Assembly (NCBI RefSeq): GCF_004793545.1
Contig: NZ_SRYA01000006.1
Location: 1 to 64,000, forward strand
DNA: 64,000 bases
From: Petralouisia muris
Lineage (GTDB): Bacteria; Bacillota; Clostridia; Lachnospirales; Lachnospiraceae
Reading direction: 5' to 3'
Each line of letters begins with the position of its first letter. Position 1 is the first letter of the stretch. A program made the translations under genes and the position numbers. Shown piece after piece: positions 1 through 8,799 of this stretch. The notes beneath the pieces were generated by a model that saw nothing but the letters and a program-made list of their open reading frames with translations, searched no databases and was not told the origin of the DNA.

Positions 1-1
1 C

Positions 2-325
2 TTTCGTGAAAAAGAGCGAAAGTATGATAAAATCATCTGTTCTTATAAGAGTCCTAAAATATCTTGTCCAACAAAAGGGCTATCATTTATAAAAGTTGTA
101 AACTGGTGTTATATGAATACACTCTTTAAAACCTTCAAAGGGATATCCATTCAGCAGTACTGTAGGAACTGTAAGCTGTCCTATGCGGTCAGGCTGCTTA
201 AAGAAGAGAAAAGCATTGCAGATATTATTGCACAGCTTGGATACCAAAATAAATCTTATTTTTATAGAATTTTCAAAGAAAAGTATGGGATGACGCCAAA
301 TGAATATAGGAAAAACATGAAATAG
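2..325 (+). CDS. AraC-family transcriptional regulator, C-terminal part (5' end outside window)
   Basis: The frame is open from the left edge to the stop at 325, so this is the C-terminal end of a longer protein whose start is not in view. The visible 107 residues hold an AraC-type DNA-binding domain: a first helix-turn-helix ending in LFKTFKGISIQQY, the linker RLLKEEKSIADIIAQLGY, and the second helix-turn-helix ending in the family signature YFYRIFKEKYGMTPNEYRK. The effector-binding N-terminal domain is missing. A methionine at 113 is internal to the first helix-turn-helix and is unlikely to be the true start. The gene is followed by a hairpin and a GH2 gene on the same strand, so it probably controls that gene. 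Family assignment is secure; the ligand is unknown. Confidence 0.85.
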   Translation, partial: FREKERKYDKIICSYKSPKISCPTKGLSFIKVVNWCYMNTLFKTFKGISIQQYCRNCKLSYAVRLLKEEKSIADIIAQLGYQNKSYFYRIFKEKYGMTPNEYRKNMK

Positions 326-373
326 GTCACTCAATCTATACGGTTACTGTGATTTTAGACAATGAACCAGGGC

Positions 374-422
374 AGCCTCTTTCTTAAAATGTATGGAAAC
401 AATATATTTTAAGAAAGGGGCT
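374..422 (+). terminator. Hairpin overlapping the GH2 ribosome site
   Basis: A 17-bp stem (374-390 paired with 406-422, one G-T pair) with a 15-nt loop is followed by TTTATATT. It can act as terminator for the AraC gene ending at 325. The right arm contains the AAAGGGG ribosome site of the TTG start at 429, so the folded hairpin would also hide that site. Confidence 0.6.
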
Positions 423-428
423 TTTATA

Positions 429-2884
429 TTGAAAAAAAGAGTATTTAACAAAGGGTGGGTATATCATGACACAGTTACCTCATCCATGGCGGCCGGGTTT
501 GGAGGAGGCGGTGATCATGCGGCTGAAATTGAACTTCCCCATGACGCAATGATCCATACAAGACGCAGTCCAAATGCGGCGGGAGGCGCGGCAGAAGGAT
601 ATTTCGAAAGTACGGATTGTGAGTATACGAAACAGTTCCGCTTAGAAGAAAAGGACCAGGTATGCTATCTGGAATTTGACGGTGTTTACCGGAATGCGTC
701 TGTTCTGGTAAACGGTGAATATGTGGGGCGTCATTGTTATGGGTATGGAAATTTTTTGCTGCGGATCGACGGGTATTTGAACGTGGAACAGGAAAATTCT
801 ATTAAAGTGATCGTCCGCAACGGCACAGGGGCGCACAGCCGTTGGTACAGCGGCCAGGGAATTTATCGGGATGTGATGCTGCATACAGGGAGTCCGCTGT
901 ATATCCCTCCATACGGAGTAAGGATCACTACGATAACGGCAGACGAACAGATTGCCCGGCTGAAAATTGAAACGGATGTAAAGTGGGAAGGAAAAAATGA
1001 GATCAGAGCACGCCTTGTCCATGTGCTGAAGGATTCTGATGGAAACCAGATCCATGAATCCGAGACGGCATTCAGCATCCGCAGCGGAGAGATCTTTAAA
1101 CTGGAAAAAACAGTCTATATTCAGAATCCGGCTCTTTGGAGTACAGAGAGCCCGAACATGTATTTATGTGAAAGCCGGATACTCACAGGGGAAACAGAAG
1201 CGGACAGTGCAGAAGCAGATTTCGGCATCAGACGCCTGGATCTGGATCCTGTTTTTGGCCTGCGGATCAACGGAAAGGCAATCAAATTAAAAGGTGGATG
1301 TATCCACCATGATAACGGCCTGCTGGGAGCTGTTTCCTCTTATGGATTGGAATTCCGGCGGATAAAAAAACTTAAGGAAGCCGGATACAATGCGGTGCGT
1401 TCCGCGCATAACCCGATGAGCAGCGCCATGCTGAAAGCCTGTGATTCCCTTGGAATGCTTGTGATGGACGAATTGGCGGACATGTGGCTGCAGCCAAAGG
1501 TTACCAACGACTATAGCAATGATTTTGAAAGCAACTGGGAGATGGACATAGAGGATATGGTCCGGAAGGTTTATAACCATCCCTCTGTGATCATGTATTC
1601 CATCGGAAATGAAATACCTGAGACAGGAACTTCAGCCGGCGCCCGCATGGGGAGGAGGATTGCGGAAAAATACCGCAGCCTGGATCCGACAAGATATATT
1701 ACAAACAGCATCAATTTTATGATGGCAGTCATTCAGAAGATTGGCCCGATCATGCAGTCTGTGGGAATGAATTTAGCGCAGGAGGGATACGCCCCGGATA
1801 AGATCAATGACCTGATGAGCGATACGACAGAACTCCTTCCGCGGATCGCGGTTCATCCGGATGTGAAAAAGGCGGTAGAAGAAAGCCTGGACTTTTTAGA
1901 TATTATCGGGATCAATTATGCGTCCTCGGTCGTGTCTGAATATCACAGGGAACATCCGGATTGGATGTTCGTCGGAAGCGAAACCTTTCCGAAGAGCCTG
2001 TCTGAGAATTGGGCTCTCGTGGAGGAGCATCCATATCTTCTGGGTGATTTCTTCTGGACGGCATGGGACTACCTGGGGGAATCCGGATTGGGGAGGATTG
2101 CGGATGAAAAGAGCGGCGGCACTCTGGCATCCATGGGAAATTATCCATGGCTGACGGCTGACACGGGCGATTTTGACATCACCGGGTTCAGAAAGCCCGT
2201 ATATCCTATTGGAGAGAACTGTTTTTCAATCAGGAAAAAGAAACCCCGTATATTTGCGTGACAGATCCGGCTGAATATGGAAAAGATCTGTATCGCAGCC
2301 AGTGGAGCTTTACCAATGGAATCCATAGCTGGACATGGGAAGGACAGCAGGGAAAAGAGACGCTGGCAGAGGTTTTTTCCAACGCTGAGGAAGCGGAGCT
2401 TTATATCAACGGTCAGAGCCAGGGAAGGCTGCAGGCAGAAAAACAGGAAAGAAAAAATTATTATTCCTGGATATGTAGATATACGCCGGGAACTATTGAA
2501 GTCATCACCTATAAAAATCATAATGAAATTGGAAGAGACATGATCCAGACAGTAAAATCCGGTTCCTTGAAGATTCAAATTGAACCGGAGCGGCTCGAGT
2601 CGGATTTGAAAGATTCCGCATATGTAATATTGAATATTATGCTGAAAGATGAAGCCGGAACACTTGACATGAGTCATGACCTGAGCCTGAAAATCTGTGT
2701 GGAGGGAGATGGGAAGCTATTGGCATTTGGCTCTGCCAATCCCTGCACAGAAGCGGGTTATGATGGTAATGTTTGCAAAATGTATCATGGAAGGGCGCAG
2801 GCAATTCTTTTGAAGAAAGTGCCGGGAACAGTAGAAGTAAGAGTGACGTCGGAAGGATTACCGGAGAGCAGTATAACAGTATAA
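429..2884 (+). pseudogene. Glycoside hydrolase family 2 (beta-galactosidase-like), frameshifted
   Basis: The first part runs to a stop at 2261 and the rest continues in another frame to 2884. It has the GH2 order: sugar-binding jelly roll, immunoglobulin-like domain, TIM barrel, then C-terminal beta domains. Counted from TTG 429, the acid/base is Glu395 in YSIGNEIPE and the nucleophile Glu518 in FVGSETFP. Frame is lost at GTATATCC (2199-2206). Removing one TA restores RKPVSYWRELFFNQ, which runs on through YICVTDPAEYGKDLYRSQW in the second frame, so a 2-bp duplication explains the break. Repaired length is about 817 residues. The catalytic barrel lies wholly in the first part, but loss of the C-terminal domains probably inactivates it. 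TTG 429 is preferred over ATG 393 because AAGAAAGGGG lies 8 nt upstream of it. Substrate is not certain. Confidence 0.82.
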
Positions 2885-3102
2885 AAGAGGAAAATTTATG
2901 GACAAGAGAGAAAAACAAAAAACACATTTACTTCCATATTGATAAAACACATACAAAATGGGGTAAGGTAAGACCTTTTGACCTGTTTTGCATCCCAATT
3001 ATGGCTCATGTTAATCCTGTGCCGGAATGCCTGCTATTCTGAGTGTAGCATTTGATCATGCTGAAGTATAATTTGGGAAAACGGCAGAATCATTGACAGG
3101 AT

Positions 3103-3135
3103 GAGGGGAGGATGTCATTCTCCCCTCTGTTTTTC
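3103..3135. terminator. Terminator between GH2 and AraC
   Basis: An 8-bp GC-rich stem (GAGGGGAG 3103-3110 with CTCCCCTC 3120-3127) is followed by TGTTTTT, and suits the plus-strand GH2 transcript. A very similar block lies at 7566-7590. The other DNA between 2885 and 3162 shows no gene. Bases 3129-3155 resemble the 3' coding end of the AraC gene at 7588, and may be what is left of the original tail of the AraC gene at 3204. Confidence 0.7.
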
Positions 3136-3162
3136 TGCGGACGCGGAAGTCGTCCGTCCTTT

Positions 3163-3235
3163 AGGAACTGTCGATAATTTGTACAGGTGGACGCTGAAAT
3201 AAGTCAGATGTACAAGTTATTTTTGCACAGTTCCT
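3163..3235. repeat. 73-bp imperfect palindrome, MITE-like, in the 3' end of an AraC gene
   Basis: The ends are perfect inverted repeats (AGGAACTGT 3163-3171 and ACAGTTCCT 3227-3235). Further in, TTGTACA (3179-3185) pairs with TGTACAA (3209-3215). It looks like a small non-autonomous inverted-repeat element. The final ten or so codons of the minus-strand AraC gene lie inside it. No clear target duplication can be read, so insertion is an inference. It could also serve as a terminator. Confidence 0.5.
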
Positions 3236-4460
3236 TTCTTTTTTGTATTTGACTGCGGCGATACATGGAGGGGGTCGTCCCGGTAAGCCGCTTAAATTTT
3301 CGGATAAAGTAGTTCACCTCGTTGAAGCCCGTCAGGGATGCGATTTCCTGGTTCGTCAGTGAAGTATCGCCGAGCAGTTCTATGGCATACTGGATCCGCA
3401 GGCCGGTAATATACTCCGTGAGCGTAATGCCGAGTTCTTTTTTGAAAAGCGTACAGAGATAACTCTTGTTTATGTTAAAATGCCCGGACAGGAAGTTCAG
3501 GCTCAGATCCGCATGGAGGTGAGAATTGGCATAAAAAATGATATCCTGGATCAAAGGCGGATATTGTCTTAAAGACTGCTTTTTTACCAGCTTACAATAC
3601 GTATGTATCATCCCTGAAAGAATAACAGTGCAATCTTTTGGTGTCGATAAATGCTCAATCTGATCCATGATACGGTTTGAGGCTTGATTGGCATAAATGA
3701 GAGGGACGGAAGCGTGCTCGGCTTCTTTTCTCAGAAGGGCATTTAATCCAACAAGCCGGTACTGTAGGGCGGTGGGAGTGGGCGTGCCCCGGAAAGGGAC
3801 TGTAATACCGCCGAAACGTTGGACGATTTCCATAGCCAGCGCTTCATTTCCATGGTATACGGCTTCTATGAGCTGATTTTCCAACTCAATGCGATCGCGG
3901 ACAGATTGGATTCCGAAACCTGAGACCTGCTGCAATTCTTTCAAGAAAGTACGTGAGAGGTCGTCAAAAGAAGAAGCCGTGTCTAATACTGCATTCATGA
4001 CTGTCAGATCACTGCCGAATAAAGTTTTTCCCAATTCTGAGATCAGTGTGTGGTAACCGCCAATGATGGACAAGTTAGGCAGCAGATCATAATATTTCCT
4101 TAATTCCCCGCAAAATTTTTCCGAAAACTGATTCTGAGAGCATATCTTTTGATAATAAGGTTTCCAGTCGTCTCCCTGCACCGTAGGCCCAGCAAAGAAA
4201 AAAACATCAGGGTCCTGCGGAAGCCTGAGCAATGAATAATAACATCCGAATGCATCTGTGACGTGGATCAGCGTCTTCCTGGGAAGCTGATGGACTCCGT
4301 CAATAAACGCTTTATGATCGTAATCGCTTCCGAGAAGCTGTTCGCGCAGTCCATGGTCAAATGGAAAAAAATCGGAACTCTCTTCTATATGGCACAGGCG
4401 TACATTGATCCGGTTTCGCTCTAATACGCATTGGACAAATGAAATGATATCTGACGGCAT
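3204..4460 (-). CDS. AraC-family transcriptional regulator (418 aa)
   Basis: The N-terminal 300 residues form an unrecognised sensor domain. The last 100 residues are a standard AraC DNA-binding domain: LSGHFNINKSYLCTLFKKEL for the first helix-turn-helix and GFNEVNYFIRKFKRLTGTTP for the second. On the minus strand GGGGAGG lies 8 bases before ATG 4460. It is divergent from the GPH symporter and GH79 genes, so it most likely controls them, and a perfect inverted repeat lies in the shared promoter region. The last codons (KELCKNNLYI) come from the 73-bp palindrome, so the original C-terminus may have been replaced. It is a distant paralogue of the regulator at 7588-8799, with the same layout and length. 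The inducer is unknown, though a glucuronide is a reasonable guess from the neighbours. Confidence 0.88.
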   Translation of the reverse strand: MPSDIISFVQCVLERNRINVRLCHIEESSDFFPFDHGLREQLLGSDYDHKAFIDGVHQLPRKTLIHVTDAFGCYYSLLRLPQDPDVFFFAGPTVQGDDWKPYYQKICSQNQFSEKFCGELRKYYDLLPNLSIIGGYHTLISELGKTLFGSDLTVMNAVLDTASSFDDLSRTFLKELQQVSGFGIQSVRDRIELENQLIEAVYHGNEALAMEIVQRFGGITVPFRGTPTPTALQYRLVGLNALLRKEAEHASVPLIYANQASNRIMDQIEHLSTPKDCTVILSGMIHTYCKLVKKQSLRQYPPLIQDIIFYANSHLHADLSLNFLSGHFNINKSYLCTLFKKELGITLTEYITGLRIQYAIELLGDTSLTNQEIASLTGFNEVNYFIRKFKRLTGTTPSMYRRSQIQKRKELCKNNLYI

Positions 4461-4502
4461 AATCGCTACCTCCCCGTATGCATTCTTTTCAGTGATTATA
4501 AC

Positions 4503-4540
4503 ACAATATTCAGTTTAAAAACAGTATAAGTGAATATTGT
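4503..4540. promoter_or_regulatory. Perfect inverted repeat between divergent AraC and GPH genes
   Basis: ACAATATTCA (4503-4512) and TGAATATTGT (4531-4540) are exact reverse complements 18 bp apart, in the 173-bp gap between the divergent AraC gene (start 4460) and the symporter (start 4634). The position suits an operator. AraC proteins usually bind direct repeats, so the binding protein is not certain. Confidence 0.5.
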
Positions 4541-4633
4541 CCTATGTTTAGCTAATATTATGAGTTCTTTTTTGTGAGAAAGAACTGTAATATGGCATTA
4601 TCAAAAATCATTCAAGAAAGGAAGGGAGACTTT

Positions 4634-6034
4634 ATGGCTGAAAAACAAATGCGTCCTTTTGGGATAAGGGACAAGATGGGGTATCTGCTGGGAGATTTGG
4701 GGAATGATCTTACGTTCATTCTCTCTTCCAGCTATTTGATGAAATTCTACACGGATATTATGGGGGTGTCAGCCGCCGTTGTGGGGCTCGTTATGATGAT
4801 CGCACGTTTTGTAGATGCATTTACGGATGTGACGATGGGGAGGATCTGTGATAAAAGCAAGGCGACTGGCGCAGGAAAATTCCGGCCATGGATCCGGCGC
4901 ATGTGCGGGCCGGTCGCCGTGGCATCTTTCCTGATGTACCAGAGCGCGTTTGCGGGAATGCCAATGCCATTTAAGGTTGGATGGCTGTTCGTGACGTATA
5001 TTTTGTGGGGGTCTGTATTTTATACCTCTATCAATATTCCGTACGGATCTATGGCATCCGCAATCTCCAATAAGCCAGAGGACAGGCAGTCCCTGTCTAC
5101 ATTCCGTACGGTGGGCGGTACATTGTCGGGAGTGTTCATGGGGATTCTGGTGCCTTTGATCGCTTTCGAGACAGTAGAAGGCCGGACAATCCTGGTAGGA
5201 AGCAAATTTACAATCGCAGCCGGCGTATTTTCGGTTTTGGCCGTCCTTTGTTATTTGGGATGTTATCATCTAACACTTGAGCGTGTAAAGCCCCAGCCCG
5301 TTGAGGAAACGGAAAAGGAAAGCTTCATAAAGGAATTTGGAGGACTGATAAAGAAATTATTTACAAACCGCGCACTGCTGTCTGTGATCGGAGCTATGAT
5401 CTTTATGCTGCTGGCACAATTGACCGTACAGGGAATGAACAACTATGTATATCCCAATGTATATAATAATGCAGGAGCATTGTCGCTGTCTTCCCTGCTG
5501 ATCATGGCGGTGGTTCTGATCTGTGCGGCATTTGCAAAACCGCTGACAAGCAGGTTCGGGCGAAAGGAGATCAGCGTGGCGGGTTCGATTCTGGCGGCAG
5601 GCTCTTATCTGGTGTGTTTTGTAATGAGGCCGTCTAATGTATGGGTGTATCTGACATTTGCCATGATTGCTTATATGGGACTGATGCTGTTCAGTATAAT
5701 GTCGTGGGCGCTGATAACGGATGTGATTGATTATTCGGAAATAAAAAATGGTGTCCGCGAAGACGGAACAATCTACTCCGTGTATTCATTTGCCAGAAAA
5801 CTTGGACAGGCAGCCAGCGCAGGTTTGGTAGGTGTGCTTTTGTCCATCGCAGGGTATACGGCAGAAACAGCTTTTGAGGCGGACGTTTTAAGTTCCATTT
5901 TCAACATTTCCTGTATAGTCCCGGCAATCGGATTTATCGCTGTAGCGGTTATTATGGGATTTGCATATCCGCTGAACAAAAAAATGGTAGACGAAAATGT
6001 AAAGATTCTCGCAGAGAGACATATGGATAATTAG
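4634..6034 (+). CDS. GPH-family sugar:cation symporter (MelB/UidB-like)
   Basis: A 466-residue integral membrane protein of the glycoside-pentoside-hexuronide family. It opens with the usual KMGYLLGDLGNDLTF and ILSSSYLMKFYTDIMG, has about 12 hydrophobic segments, and keeps the conserved cytoplasmic stretch MGRICDKSKATGAGKFRPW between helices 2 and 3. Start ATG 4634 has AAGGAAGGGAG just upstream; a start at 4574 would add 20 unlikely residues. The stop is 12 nt before the GH79-like gene, so the two are almost certainly co-transcribed. GPH members next to glucuronidases often carry glucuronides, which would fit here, but the sequence does not prove the substrate. It probably takes up an intact glycoside for cleavage inside the cell. 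Confidence 0.9.
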   Translation: MAEKQMRPFGIRDKMGYLLGDLGNDLTFILSSSYLMKFYTDIMGVSAAVVGLVMMIARFVDAFTDVTMGRICDKSKATGAGKFRPWIRRMCGPVAVASFLMYQSAFAGMPMPFKVGWLFVTYILWGSVFYTSINIPYGSMASAISNKPEDRQSLSTFRTVGGTLSGVFMGILVPLIAFETVEGRTILVGSKFTIAAGVFSVLAVLCYLGCYHLTLERVKPQPVEETEKESFIKEFGGLIKKLFTNRALLSVIGAMIFMLLAQLTVQGMNNYVYPNVYNNAGALSLSSLLIMAVVLICAAFAKPLTSRFGRKEISVAGSILAAGSYLVCFVMRPSNVWVYLTFAMIAYMGLMLFSIMSWALITDVIDYSEIKNGVREDGTIYSVYSFARKLGQAASAGLVGVLLSIAGYTAETAFEADVLSSIFNISCIVPAIGFIAVAVIMGFAYPLNKKMVDENVKILAERHMDN

Positions 6035-6046
6035 AGGAGATAACGT

Positions 6047-7528
6047 ATGGAAAAAATAACTTTAAATCAAAAAAAACTGACGGTGTTACATAAGATGGAT
6101 TCTGCAATCACTTCATATAATATTGAAATGACAGAAGTAACCGGAGGGACCTTCTGGAAGGCATTTACTCCGGGGCAGGTAGCTGGAACAGAGGAAATAT
6201 CGGCGGCGGGGCTGGCTGATAAAGAAAAAATGATGCAGGTCTTCCCGCCTGTTGATTTGAAAGAACCCAGGATCCGTACGCTCGGAAAAGCGCTGGGGCC
6301 GGTATGGGTACGGGTAAGCGGCACATGGGCAACAAGTACATATTATGATTTTGACGGGCATACGAAGGGCATCGCCCCGGAAGGATTTCAAAGCGTGCTG
6401 ACAAAAGCACAGTGGGATAGTGTGTTGGACTACGTGAAAGAAATCGGTGGAAAGCTGTTGGTTTCTGTGGCAAATTGTCCAGGGGTACACAAAGAAGACA
6501 ATACATTGGATCTGGAGCAGGCAAGGATGCTTTTTGCTTACAGCAGGCAATACGGCGTGCCAATCTCGGCGGCAGAATTTATGAATGAACCGAACCTGCT
6601 GGCAATGAGCGGAGCACCAGAGGGATATGGGTTGGAAGATTTTTGCAGGGATCAAGATGCGTTTTTTACGATGCTTAAGGAAGAATTTCCAGAGGTTCTC
6701 CTGGTCGGGCCGGCGGCTACCTGCGACAAAGAGGAAAGCCTGGGAGAAGCGGCAGCGGTTTTGGACACACTTCCAATCATTGCGACAAAAGACATTATGG
6801 CCGGATGTAAGGTGATGCCGCAGGTATTTAGTTATCACTATTATAATGGCGTATCGGAAAGAGGCGCGGCCATGGGAGGCCATTGGGAGGCTGAGGAAGC
6901 GGTAACAGAGGATTATCTGCAGGTGGCGGAAAAAACATGTGGGATTTATCTGCCGCTGCGGGACAGGTTCTGTCCGGGCGCCCCTTTATGGGTTACGGAA
7001 TCTGGAGCGGCTGCATGTGGAGGAAATTCGTGGGACTCTACGTATCTGGATGTGATCCGCACGGCAAATGAACTGGGGATGTTTTCCAGTATGACAGAGG
7101 GAGTGATCTTCCACAATACGTTTGCTTCGTCTGATTATGGACTTTTAGATCCGGTTACCCATCTTCCGAGACCGAATTACTGGATATTTCTGCTCTGGTC
7201 CCGTTTGATGGGGGAAACAGTGTATCGTACGGAGGAACCGATCCGGGAAGGGGTACATTTATTTGCCAACAGCCGAAAAGACGGAAGGGACGGAGCGGCA
7301 TACCTGCTGATCAATAACAGCAAGACGGAAGTGACAGAAGCTGACTTGGAAAACGGAGCGGATGTATACCGTTTAACAGCGCCGTTTATGCGTTCGACAG
7401 ATATGTATCTGAACGGAAAAAAACTCACGATGGAAGACGATCTCACAATGCCGGATCTGAAACCAGAGCGTTGTGAAGGCGGAACTTTAAAAATCGAGCC
7501 GGGAGAGATCGCATTTCTTCTTTTGTAA
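6047..7528 (+). CDS. Glycoside hydrolase, GH79-like (beta-glucuronidase/heparanase-like)
   Basis: 493 residues without a signal peptide, so it acts in the cytoplasm. The fold is a clan-A TIM barrel plus a C-terminal beta domain. VWVRVSGTWATSTYY (86-100) matches the first barrel strand of GH79. Glu181 in EFMNEPN is the likely acid/base and Glu318 in WVTESGAAACGG the nucleophile, the latter resembling the heparanase GETSSAYGGG site. The following YGLLDPVTHLPRPNYW also matches heparanase-type enzymes. It lies 12 nt after the GPH symporter with AGAGGAG before its ATG. The likely role is release of glucuronic acid or a methylated form from imported glycosides. GH39 was considered, but the nucleophile region fits GH79 better. 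The exact substrate is unknown. Confidence 0.78.
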   Translation: MEKITLNQKKLTVLHKMDSAITSYNIEMTEVTGGTFWKAFTPGQVAGTEEISAAGLADKEKMMQVFPPVDLKEPRIRTLGKALGPVWVRVSGTWATSTYYDFDGHTKGIAPEGFQSVLTKAQWDSVLDYVKEIGGKLLVSVANCPGVHKEDNTLDLEQARMLFAYSRQYGVPISAAEFMNEPNLLAMSGAPEGYGLEDFCRDQDAFFTMLKEEFPEVLLVGPAATCDKEESLGEAAAVLDTLPIIATKDIMAGCKVMPQVFSYHYYNGVSERGAAMGGHWEAEEAVTEDYLQVAEKTCGIYLPLRDRFCPGAPLWVTESGAAACGGNSWDSTYLDVIRTANELGMFSSMTEGVIFHNTFASSDYGLLDPVTHLPRPNYWIFLLWSRLMGETVYRTEEPIREGVHLFANSRKDGRDGAAYLLINNSKTEVTEADLENGADVYRLTAPFMRSTDMYLNGKKLTMEDDLTMPDLKPERCEGGTLKIEPGEIAFLLL

Positions 7529-7565
7529 AGTACTTACGCAAGAGCGGCACATTATAACAGGACAG

Positions 7566-7592
7566 AGGGGAGATGTTATTCTCCCCTTTATT
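7566..7592. terminator. Shared terminator of convergent GH79-like and AraC genes
   Basis: An 8-bp stem (AGGGGAGA 7566-7573 with TCTCCCCT 7580-7587) is followed by TTATTCTTTT. It lies between convergent genes. Sequence and context match the hairpin at 3103-3135, suggesting the two [glycosidase -> <- AraC] units share an origin. Confidence 0.65.
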
Positions 7593-8799
7593 CTTTTGCG
7601 GAAGCGGAATCCGTCCGGTACTGCAGCGGCGTGATGCCATATTTTTTCTTGAATACATTCTGAAAATATGCCTGGCTGGAAAAGCAGAGGTAGCTGCTGA
7701 TCTCACTCAACGGTTTATCGGTGTAGGTCAGCAAGCTCTTTGCTTCTTCCAGCTTGCAGCGCATGATAAAGCTGCTGATATCAAACCCCAGTTCTTCTTT
7801 GAAGCGGCGCGTGATATAGGAACGGCTCTTCCCGATAAAGTCCGCCACGTCGTCTACCCGCAGTGGCTCGTTGGGGCGCTGGGAGATGAACTGCAGACAG
7901 TCAAACACTTCCTTTGACATCCCCTGGATGGGAAGCTTTTGTTTTGCGACCCGCGTGGCAAAATCAATGAGCATGGTATAGGAAAGGGTATCCATGATTT
8001 CGATGCGTAAGGTTCTTTCGCATTCCTGGATATACAGGTCGCTGAGTTGGTACGCCTGCTCCGTGTCCAGACCTCCGGCGATCGCGGCCCTTGCGGCGAG
8101 CGTTGTTGTCACGATGAAGAGGTTGCGCCGGTTTCGGATCGGGTTATTAGACAATTGGCCTGTAATCTGATTTTCCGCAGGATAGCTCAGCAGCAGGGGC
8201 TTGATTTTCTGTGCGTCACCTGTCTTAATGCAGTCGATCAGCTGCAATTCAAGATCAAAGGTATTGTGAAAATCCAGGTACTCGCGCTTGTCATACATCA
8301 GATTAGAATAGCGCTTCGAGATGTCCTCCTGTATCATGGCGCCGATCCGCGTGTCGAAGTGTTCGGCGATATTGATCTCCTTCCGGTTGATGCAGAGATG
8401 AAGGAAGGAAAGCATAGATAAAAACTGGTGGAAGGATACCCTCGGGGTGTTCAAAAACACCTGCGTCATCTCTTCGGCCGCTTCACCCGACAACTGCCCC
8501 TCATGGAGAAAGTTATGGACTGTTTCGTCAGAACAGGGGGTACTGAACAGCGGACCCAGGATCAGGTAATCCATCTTGGAAAGGGAATCATCGATATTGA
8601 CCATTCCGAAATAGGCATAGCTGTCCGTAATAAAATAGTCCGGGTTTTTATAAAATTTGATCTTGTCGGCAAGCACCCTGCTGTGGTGCTCCATTTTCTG
8701 GAATGCGGAAGGGCACGACCAGATAAAGTGTTCCGGCCAGTGGTAATAAGAGATCGGCATAAAGGTGCTTGCAAAAAATCTTTGGCAAAATGCGTCCAT
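7588..8799 (-). CDS. AraC-family transcriptional regulator (about 403 aa)
   Basis: The C-terminal 100 residues form an AraC domain: VADFIGKSRSYITRRFKEEL, then YLCFSSQAYFQNVFKKKYGI ending in TPLQYR. The N-terminal 300 residues are a sensor domain like that of the regulator at 3204-4460. ATG 8799 is preferred because GGGGTGA lies about 9 nt before it; a start at 8871 would add 24 residues read from the antisense of a GH5 gene. Its 5' end abuts the truncated GH5 gene, so its own promoter region was probably altered when the GH5 5' half was lost. It is convergent with the GH79-like gene. The target and inducer are unknown. Confidence 0.82.
   Translation of the reverse strand: MDAFCQRFFASTFMPISYYHWPEHFIWSCPSAFQKMEHHSRVLADKIKFYKNPDYFITDSYAYFGMVNIDDSLSKMDYLILGPLFSTPCSDETVHNFLHEGQLSGEAAEEMTQVFLNTPRVSFHQFLSMLSFLHLCINRKEINIAEHFDTRIGAMIQEDISKRYSNLMYDKREYLDFHNTFDLELQLIDCIKTGDAQKIKPLLLSYPAENQITGQLSNNPIRNRRNLFIVTTTLAARAAIAGGLDTEQAYQLSDLYIQECERTLRIEIMDTLSYTMLIDFATRVAKQKLPIQGMSKEVFDCLQFISQRPNEPLRVDDVADFIGKSRSYITRRFKEELGFDISSFIMRCKLEEAKSLLTYTDKPLSEISSYLCFSSQAYFQNVFKKKYGITPLQYRTDSASAKE

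Noticed and set aside
4574-4633. A longer start for the GPH symporter at 4574
   Set aside because: No ribosome site precedes it and the extra residues are not typical of the family; ATG 4634 has an excellent site.
6113-6883. A 256-residue minus-strand reading frame inside the GH79-like gene
   Set aside because: It is the antisense shadow of a gene with clear family motifs, and has no ribosome site or domain of its own.
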